Program-made: the position numbers and the translations under genes
Notes under the pieces: generated by a model
What the model was told of the DNA's origin: nothing
Seen by the model: the letters and a program-made list of their open reading frames with translations, nothing else
Databases searched by the model: none
Assembly (NCBI GenBank): GCA_024760905.1
Contig: CM045738.1
Location: 47,922,297 to 47,986,296, forward strand
Reading direction: 5' to 3'
Origin: Plotosus lineatus
Lineage: Eukaryota > Chordata > Actinopteri > Siluriformes > Plotosidae
DNA length: 64,000 nucleotides
In this document: piece after piece, positions 28,177-37,828 of the stretch
Layout of the letters: each line of letters opens with the position of its first letter
Numbering within the stretch: the stretch's first letter is position 1

Positions 28177-31100
28177 TATTATTATTATTATTCATTACCA
28201 TACTTTCCGTATTATTGAGTGCACCTGAATATAAACCGCACCAACTAAATTTAAAAAGAAAAAAATTAATTTGTACATATAAAGTCTGCATCTCTCTATA
28301 AGCATCGTTGCTTAAGCCGCAGAGTTCAAAGCGGTTTATAGTCCATAAATTACAGTATTGTTGTTGTCGGTGATAATAGTAGTAGTAATGGGGATGTCGG
28401 CCTCACAGTCCTTGGTTCGAGTCCCAGGTTTGAAGAGGTTGTTTTTATGTGGCATTTGAATGTTCCTTGTACGCTTGTATGAGTTTCTTCAGGTTAATCA
28501 AGTGTTCTACCACAGTCCAACAACATGCACAATCGTCTGGGATATACTCACGAAATTATAATTTAAAATTTATACAATACATCATTAAGCAATCTTAAGT
28601 TTAAAAGTAAGCAATTTACATATATAAATGTAATGAAAATGATTTGTGTTGTATTTATATTGAAGTCAGAGATCAAAATAGTTTAAATTACCTACTGATT
28701 TTAAACTACCGTGGCAGAGGTGCAAGATGATATAAAGCAATCTACATGCTAAAACATGAGTGAAAGTGAAGGACCCTGATCTTAAAAACAGGAGATTCCC
28801 AGTCTTGCCTAAACCTGCTAAACTTGTTTTTGTGTTTATTTATTTGTTTTTTTAATTAACGGGCAAGACCTCAAAAGATTTATTGTTAAGAAACATTACT
28901 ATTATTTACAGTCTGCTCAACAGTATTTTAACAAGTACTAACCTGATTACCACCATAACACCAGTTTATTTCAAGGGTTTTTTTTTTTTCATGAGAATGT
29001 GTGACTTTAAAGGTTCCGTATAATAAGTTCAATTTACTGAACAATTAACTGCAGCATTTTTGCCAAACCCAGGTGTAGATCGCGGTTATATCTGTTTCTC
29101 AGAGCTGTATACTAGCAGGTGCAGGTTGTGACCTGTTACTTTGGGGTAATGTTACTTTTTAAATGTTTTTTCTTTTGTTCTTTTATTCTTAAGTTCAAAC
29201 AATACATTTTGGATTTCAAACTCTTAATTTTACAGTGAACAAACACAAAAACGTGTCAGAAAATAAAATGTGAATGACAGTAATGAAGGGACTTTTCTGT
29301 ACTAAAATTTAAACTCTTCATGATTTTAAAAAAAGTAATAAGTTTGATAGCATATGTTTAAAAAAATATTATAAGTTTATTCTGTATGCAAAAGTTTCCT
29401 TTTTAAAGCTCAGATAATTAACTTTCAAATTCTTTTAAGGCTGTACAAAAATAAAAATGAAAAAAAAAACATCTTTTAATAAGTAATAATTGTAAATGAA
29501 CTTATTCATAAGCATTTGTTTTTTTTAATCCGAAACTACTGGAAGGTGTTAACCCCTCTCCCAGGAAATTGGGGGGGGGGGGGGGGGGGGGAGAGGGGGG
29601 TTCGGCATTTTAGTTCTTTTATCTTTCAGCACTCATCTGAAACTGATATTTAGGTCATTACCAAAACTGTTTCTAAGTTTATCACTGTTGATGTGGAACA
29701 CCCTCAAAACAAGTTTGTTTCTGTTATCATTCACCGTAAAGCAGCTACGAACATTTCTCCCTCAGGAGCTTTTCCTTCTTTTCCTTTCATTGCAATTTGA
29801 TTGGAAAAAAGCCAGCTTGAAATGTGGATTAAAAGTCATTGGTCTGCCCTGAATAAATATTTGCTGACTTTTTAAATCTAGCTTAAGCTACCAAATGATT
29901 ATACAGTTGTAATTTTATATTATTTATTACATATAATTAAATTTAGTTCAATTCAGTTTAATTTGTACAGCGCATTTTATACAGTGAAAACAATTTTGGT
30001 AAGGTATTTAAACATTTTCTATAAACTCTACACATCCCCGATGAGTTGTTTTTCTAAAACGTGACAGAATTATGCAATTAAGGTGTTAAATTATTGGTTT
30101 TAAAGTTGTTAGCCAAATGTTCTGTTGCATTAGTTCATGTGAACACTTTTGTTGTTTGACTTACTTACAGTTTCGTTTAGAAACAAGACTGTTTTTTAAA
30201 TACACCCCAGGTTTCTTACTTTTTACACGAGATGCAAGGCATACTTGGATAACATTTTAAATGAAACTTTTATACAAAATGCGTATGCGATTCCTGGGGG
30301 GACAAAAGGTGATCACTAATTTTGCTGAGTCATCTTTAGCTTTGAAACAGCTTGCAATCTCAGTGGCATTGTTTTAACAAACAAGAAGCATTGCAACATT
30401 TATTTCTATTCAGAGTTAGGTTAATTTTCGGCAAATATTTTAAATTAAACCACTCCATAAAGTCGTCTTCAGCACAACCCAACGACTTTCAATAAGCTTA
30501 AGGTCAGGACGCCTGGGGTACAAATAGATGAAAATGAGTCTCTCAAAACCATTCTTTCATTATCTGAGTCCTTATTTCTCGAGCCGTGTCATCAGGGAAG
30601 GAAAAAGTCTACTGATATGACAACCTGCTCATTCATCAGCTGCCACATTAATGTTGCTGAGCCTCGACCGGAGCAACAATGTCATGGAAATAATGTGCTG
30701 TTATTTATTTATTTTTTGTTGTTGTTGGTAGTCAGTTATTTATTATTAATGTTTAAGATTCTTTCTTTAATCTATTGTTTTCTGAATCTGCTGTTGGCAT
30801 TCATGATTTCTTTAAAAATATATATACAGTGGTACCTTGGCTAACGAATGTCCCTTATAATGAATTTTCCATGATATGAGCTTGCATCTCGCCAAAAATC
30901 CGCCCCATCCAAAGAGCAAAATTTTGATTTACAACTTATGCTGGGGAAATTGCTTTTCCGGGCCAATTAGCCTCGTATTCTTCTGCATGTATTCCTCTGC
31001 GCTCCGAGAACGCCTTGTGCAGTGCTTCTCAATTATTTTCTGTGAAGCCCCCTATAGGAAGAACCCCCTCCACAGCCCTACCGCCTCGCGCCCACTGCAC

Positions 31101-31512
31101 GAATATAAATAGAGTTTATGGCACTTCATATTGTTTGCTTGGTGTCTTTTCTTTACACCATAGGGAATACAGTACGAGCGCCACTGCCAACTACGGCAGA
31201 GGATGCACAATTACACTTAATTCTAGTATAGTATAACAAAAAGCATGTTCCTCAGTGTCAACCCATCCTGACATCATACCGCACTGCTCGCTATTTAAGA
31301 AGCACTGGCCTGTGGGAGTTCAGAACGAGCCTTTTCCTGCTGCCATTCGTAGTGTGTACATGCGCAAAATTCTCCTCCTCCTCCTCTGTTATGTAGCACC
31401 TCCTGCCAGCCCACGTGACATCTTTGCCGCAGTCGATGATTGGCAGGGTTAGTTCACTTATTTTTTTATTCTTGTTTTATTATTGTTTATTATTATTTAT
31501 GTAAATGTACAT

Positions 31513-31549
<37 letters not shown>

Positions 31550-32023
31550 GAAATATTTTTTTTTTACATGTTTGTCTTTAATATATTAGGTGAAATATAC
31601 ATGTTTGTGCCAGGTTATATGAGTTTGGGAGGGAGTTGGAACTGATTAATTGGTTATCTGTTATTTCTTATGGGAATAATTGTTTCATCTAACAAATTTT
31701 TGCTTACGAGCTCACCCTCGGAACGGAATAAATTCATGAGACAAGGTATCTTCATAATAAAAATAATAAAAGGACAGGACAAAGACTTTCTATTGAAACT
31801 ACAGATCTGTTTCGAGGGGTGGTGAAACCATCCTCTCTCTTCAGGTGATTATAGAAGAATTCTTCTATAATCACCTGAAGAGAGAGGATGGTTTCACCAC
31901 CCCTCGAAACAGATCTGTAGTGATAAATGGAGTTTCAATAGAAAGTCTTTGTCCTGTCCTTTTGTTATTTGCTCTACCAAAAAGTATTGAGCACTCTCCT
32001 ACGGAAGGATCTACTCAGAAAAT

Positions 32024-32065
<42 letters not shown>

Positions 32066-34017
32066 CATGACAAAGACATTTTTTTAAAAGTGCTGTCATG
32101 TCTGAGCAGATCTAGATTTGCTGATGAGTATTTAGTTTGTGTTTATTTTATTTTAATTAGAAGTCATTAACAGCATAATGTCATGACCACACCTGCACCT
32201 GTCATACCAGATTTCGGACTCAAAAATCATATCTCAGAATTCTTTCAGTTCTGTAAGCTAGGCTGCATCAGAATACTCAGTATGTAATAGTAATGATTTA
32301 GTACCTACTTTCTGCTCTCCCCTTTAGTATGTTTTATGACTATGCAAAGAACTGCCACCCACAAAACCTGAACGTATTATGTGGCCATCTTTCCTGTCGC
32401 AAGGTCGGAAGCCCGCCGGTGCAGCTAACAGGGTTATCAAAGGCTGGCCATATCTCTCCCTGTCTGTGGTGACAGACACTGTAAAAACAACCATTGCTGA
32501 CTTTCGTAAAGAGTATTTGCATAATCATCAGCATGCTTCTGCTCTGCAGTGCTCTGGCAAGCTGTCCAGGGTGCACTCTTCCCTCGCCAAGTGTCGAGTG
32601 AGATGGGCACCAGCCTCCTCTCGACCCTAATTGGGATTAAGCGGTTCAGAAAATAAATGAATGATTTGTCTAAATTTTAACATTCAATTGCCATGATATC
32701 AGTAAATCCGGTACTCAAGGTAAATTACAATAAATATAAAAATACTCAGTTGAAAAAAAGCTTCACTTCACTTCATGTGTTCATTGTTGTACAGTGATAT
32801 TTCCTTTTCATGCATTTTATCACCAAATTCAAATCAGCCCTGCTGTATCTGCTGAATTCCAAAATCTTTTGCTAATTGGATGGAATTTTTTTGTTGACAT
32901 GAAACTTTATGCAAATATCTTGGCACTTGTTTTAATTGCTCCGGCTTTTTATTCCAAAGATTATATTGCGTAAGAGCCCAATTAAAAAAAAAAAAAACCC
33001 ACAGCAATAAATCAATCAGTTTGCACAACAAATATGTTTTGAAACAGATGTAAGCCTTATTATTTCTGTTTGCAATCATATAACTGCACAGTCTTATTGT
33101 GCCATGATGCCATTATTAAAACAGAAATCCATGCAGTTGTTACGCAAGTGAGGGCTTTGAAGATGGGTTAGGTTCTTAAAAAAAATATCAAAGCGTTCGA
33201 CACATCATCCAAAAACTTAGAGCAACTTCAAACCTACAAGGACACGGCTATCCACCGAATTCAACAGGCTGGGCAAGAAGAGTAATCATCGAGGAAGGAC
33301 ACAAACTGCAAATTGTAACTCTTACATTGACCACTGTTGTCGTGCCTGTCACACCCCTTGCCTTTTTTCAAAGATTTGCAAGAAGAAAGCCATAGGAAGT
33401 CCTGTTTGAAGTTTGATACAGGCCATGTGTGGGACACAGCAAACGCATGAAAGAAGGTGCTTAGGTCAAATGAAGCCAAAAATTAATAATCGTAAACTAA
33501 CATTGGACATTACCCTGAACACCCCAATTTCTGTCATGACACGTGGTGGCAGCATCATGCTGTGGAGATGCTTTTCTTAAGCAATAACAGGGAAGCTGGT
33601 TAGACTTAATAAGAAGAAGGATGGCGCTGAAGAGATGTCCAATCTCACTTCGTTTGCAATCGACTCGAGCTTGGGGCAGAATACAAATCGCACTTTTCAG
33701 AACTTTGTGTGCAAAAATATTTTTGAAAAATCATGTTCATGTATCATGTACAACCATGTGTGATTGTGGAGAGGTTTAACGTGTATAAATACTTTTGCAA
33801 GCCACTGCAATTAAGTAACTAAAGTGTATCTATGCCTTTTCTGTGCTTCTCTATGCGACAGACCAAACACATTTCATTCCAGCTTACGCTAGTTCCAACT
33901 AACATGGTTCAGCCGACTGTCATTTCAACTAAATATGGTATTTTATTATTATTATCGTATAATTGTTAGGTTGTTGATTATTGCATTGCAACATGTTAGG
34001 TCAGTGCTAACAGTTTG

Positions 34018-34089
<72 letters not shown>

Positions 34090-34902
34090 CAGTGATACCT
34101 CTGCTCACGAACATAATTGGTTCCCAGAAAGTGTGTGTAAGGCGAAAAGTTCGTCTTCCGAACATTTATTTCCCATAAGAAACCATTAAAATGAGAATAA
34201 TCCGTTCCCAGGTCCCCATAAAACATAATTTTCTACTAAATAAGCCTTAAAACTACACAAAAATATACCTTATTTCATGTATAATAAATGTGCTATTGTA
34301 TTGTAATTAAAGAAATAAACTGTACTGTATAATAAAGTGGTTTTATTTACCTTTGTGATGGTAGTTGATGGCTTGATGGAATGGAGTGGGAGGAGGAGGG
34401 AGGGAGGGACTTACTGTTTGGAAGGAGAGTTTGGAAACGCCTACTGTTTGGAAACACCCTTAGCCACACACGCACCCTGAATAGCTTCCTTGTTCTTAAG
34501 GATGGGAGCAATGGTAGACTTAGCGTACTGGTACTGGGACGCTGAGTCACACAAACGCACACCTCGTTCGTGTTTTTCAATGATCTCCGCCTGTGGTGGG
34601 GTCTTTTTCGGTCCCATAATAGCAAAAGTACACTCAATATGGTCCAAAATGTCTATCAAACACAAACCACGTCCGCACTCAAAGAAAGGGGTGTGACGAA
34701 CTGTGACGCCGTGAGCGTGCGTCAGATTCTCGTGGCCGCCACCGTGGCGCTGTTCGACCGCGTGGTTTGATTCGTCCGCCGAAAACTAGTTCGTCAGCAG
34801 AGACTATATGCTCGCAAATTTAATGTTCTTGAGGCGAAAAGTTCATGAGCTGAAGCGTTCGTCAGCGGAGGTTTTACTGTATATATATATATATATATAT
34901 TA

Positions 34903-34948
<46 letters not shown>

Positions 34949-35286
34949 ACTGTCATTTCATGCAGAATTTGGCCAGGTTTTTATCCTTCATCTTTGAAAG
35001 CTAATAAGGTGAAGGGTGTATTTATTTTCATACCCTGAGAGATGTTTTGGTTGAATAAAATAAATATTCTTCTGTTTTGAATCAACACTAAATGAGATCA
35101 CATTATTTTTCTTCTAGCATTCATCCATTAAATAAGATTTATGTTTCTTTTTCTTTCTTTCGGTGAGCATAGATTTTTATCATGTCAAATTATAAAACAT
35201 TGTACATGCCAAAACGAAATAATAACCAATAAAATCAACCAAAATGGTAGTTTTTTTCACACAGCACATTGCATTTTATTTGGTAA

Positions 35287-35340
<54 letters not shown>

Positions 35341-37664
35341 CAGTAGTCAACATGACAAAACCTTCAATGTTAAAATGTGAAATGAGCAAAATAACTAACA
35401 TTTGACTTATACAGAATTTTTTAACGGCATTCAAATAGTTAAATGATTTTTGGCGGCTCGGTGGTTATCATTATCGCCTTACAACAAAAAGGCCCGACCT
35501 TTAAGGGTTTTTTTGCATGGAATTTGTTGGTTTTACTACAAACCTCCAATACAAGAGACACATCCGTGAATTTTTATTAACAGAAAACCTCTGTATATTA
35601 TTACACCGTATTAAAACATCTGGAAGGTTGCTTACATACCGCCTTTAAATTGTTCTTTAGAATAACAGTAACGTGCACATTCATAAACCTGTGAGCTGAG
35701 TTGCTGCTGTTAGAAAAGTTCACAAGCCTTATCTGATCACAATACGGATTTAAACAGTGCTATCTTTTGATGAAATGAATCTTTTTAATATGTCTTTTCA
35801 GGAATGAAAAAAGAAAGAAAACCGAAGCAACTAAATGCGTGGCTTTAATGAAAATCTCTAATTTAATGTGTGTTATAAATATTATTACATGAGGAGTTTG
35901 CTTGAGTTGATCTTCACATTTCTCATGGTGATTCTCATACAAACACACATCTATCATGTTTGAATACATAATTACTCAGTAATCCCTGATTCTGTTCTAG
36001 TCGGAACATATGTAGGTCACAAACTGATTTATTAGTTGATTTATTAACTTTTTAAAGGTCATTATTTTGCCAAACAGGTGGTACTCTGTTTTGGTGTGTT
36101 GACTAATTTTTATACAATCAAATTAGTGGTATAGGGTGCTGGATCGCTGATCCGAAGGTTGGGGGTTCGAGTCCCACTCTCCACAGGGTTGTCACTGTCC
36201 TCCCCAGTGCAGCTAACTGGGTTATCAAAGGCGGGCCATGTCTGTCACTGTCTATGGTGAGAGGTTCATGTAAAACAACCATTGCTGACTTTCGTAAAGA
36301 GTAGCTGCAAAGTCGTCAGCGTGTTTCTGTCCCGCGCTAAAAGGGTTGTGACAGGAAGGGCATCCGACGTAAAAACCTCTGCCAAATCAAATGATTCACT
36401 GTGGCGACTCCAGAGTAAAAAAAAAAAAAAAAAAAAAAAAAAAGGGAAAAAAGCCGAAAGGAAGACAGACAAATGTTCTGAACATGTGGCATGGAGAGAG
36501 ACAACAAGAAAATGAAAAAAAAAAAAACCCCCCAAAAAAAAAATATATATATTTTTTTTTAAATATATATATATATATAAATATATAATATTTTATTTTA
36601 TTTATTTTTTTTGCAAAATATATATAATATTTATTTTATTTTTTTTTTTCCATCACTGTTAGCAATTAAATAATGTTGATGTTAATCAGTTAATCCACCA
36701 AATCTGAAATTCCTTTCAGTCATTAGGAAATTGTACATGGCTCCCATTATGTGAAACCATTAGAGTGAGATTGTAATTAGTGGCTTATTAAAGGTGTGTG
36801 TGTGATTGTTTAATCTTAATGTGAGTCATTCATCTAATCTAAGACTGTTAGTTTCCAAGTCAAGACTTGTTTGTACTGATAATTACATATTTCAGACAGT
36901 GCGAGCATCAGTTATAAGATTAATACGCCATGTCTACTCAAATGCCTGATTAGATTAGATTAGTGTTCTAAATTCCCATTTTAATGTGAATTATATATTC
37001 TTTTTTTCCCCTCAGAAAACCAAAAACCAACAAATATTTTTCAGGTAATATACACAGATTTCACACAATTGTATCCATATCTATTCATATTTTATTCGTT
37101 ATAGTTTGGTTCAACTTCATGAAATGAAACAAACATATTGAATGCAAAATATTTGACAATTTGCATTTTTGTCCCTGAGGACTTTGAATGGATCGGTCTA
37201 CTGTGTTCCTTTTTGAAAAATATGCCACACCATGGAATTGATTCTAGCTTTTTTATGATGCTTTGGAGACTGAATTTTGGAATTACACGGATTTTTCTTT
37301 CTTTTTTTTTTTTTTTTTTTTTTTTTAAATGGATCAACAAAATAAGACCATGTCGCTTTCCATTCCCACAGGTTTTACTCAATGAAATTTGTGGTGGAGG
37401 AACAATAAGAGAAAAAGACACACTGTTAAACCAGAGTAAAATGGCGAAGCTTACGAGGTGGGTTGCATAAACTAAAACATGTGTAATCAGATATCAGATT
37501 ACTTACTTTTGACAGGGTTTCAGCTTTAGATTTATTTAAAAAGCAGCCAGGCCCAAATGTATTTATATTTGAAGAAAGAAATGTGTTCAAAAGAGTGTGT
37601 TTTTATATTTATGTATGAAATGTCCCCAATAATTAAAAAAGTATAACCACTACGCCACCATGCC

Positions 37665-37708
<44 letters not shown>

Positions 37709-37729
37709 TAAATTAAATTTATAGAATAC

Positions 37730-37828
<99 letters not shown>

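Noticed and set aside
28108..28190. Possible CRISPR-like array or coding run of Asn/Asp/Tyr
   Set aside because: It is a triplet microsatellite without spacers.
31771..31859. A third functional hammerhead in the left palindrome arm
   Set aside because: The 12-bp deletion removes the 3' strand of stem I, so the arm cannot form the complete ribozyme.
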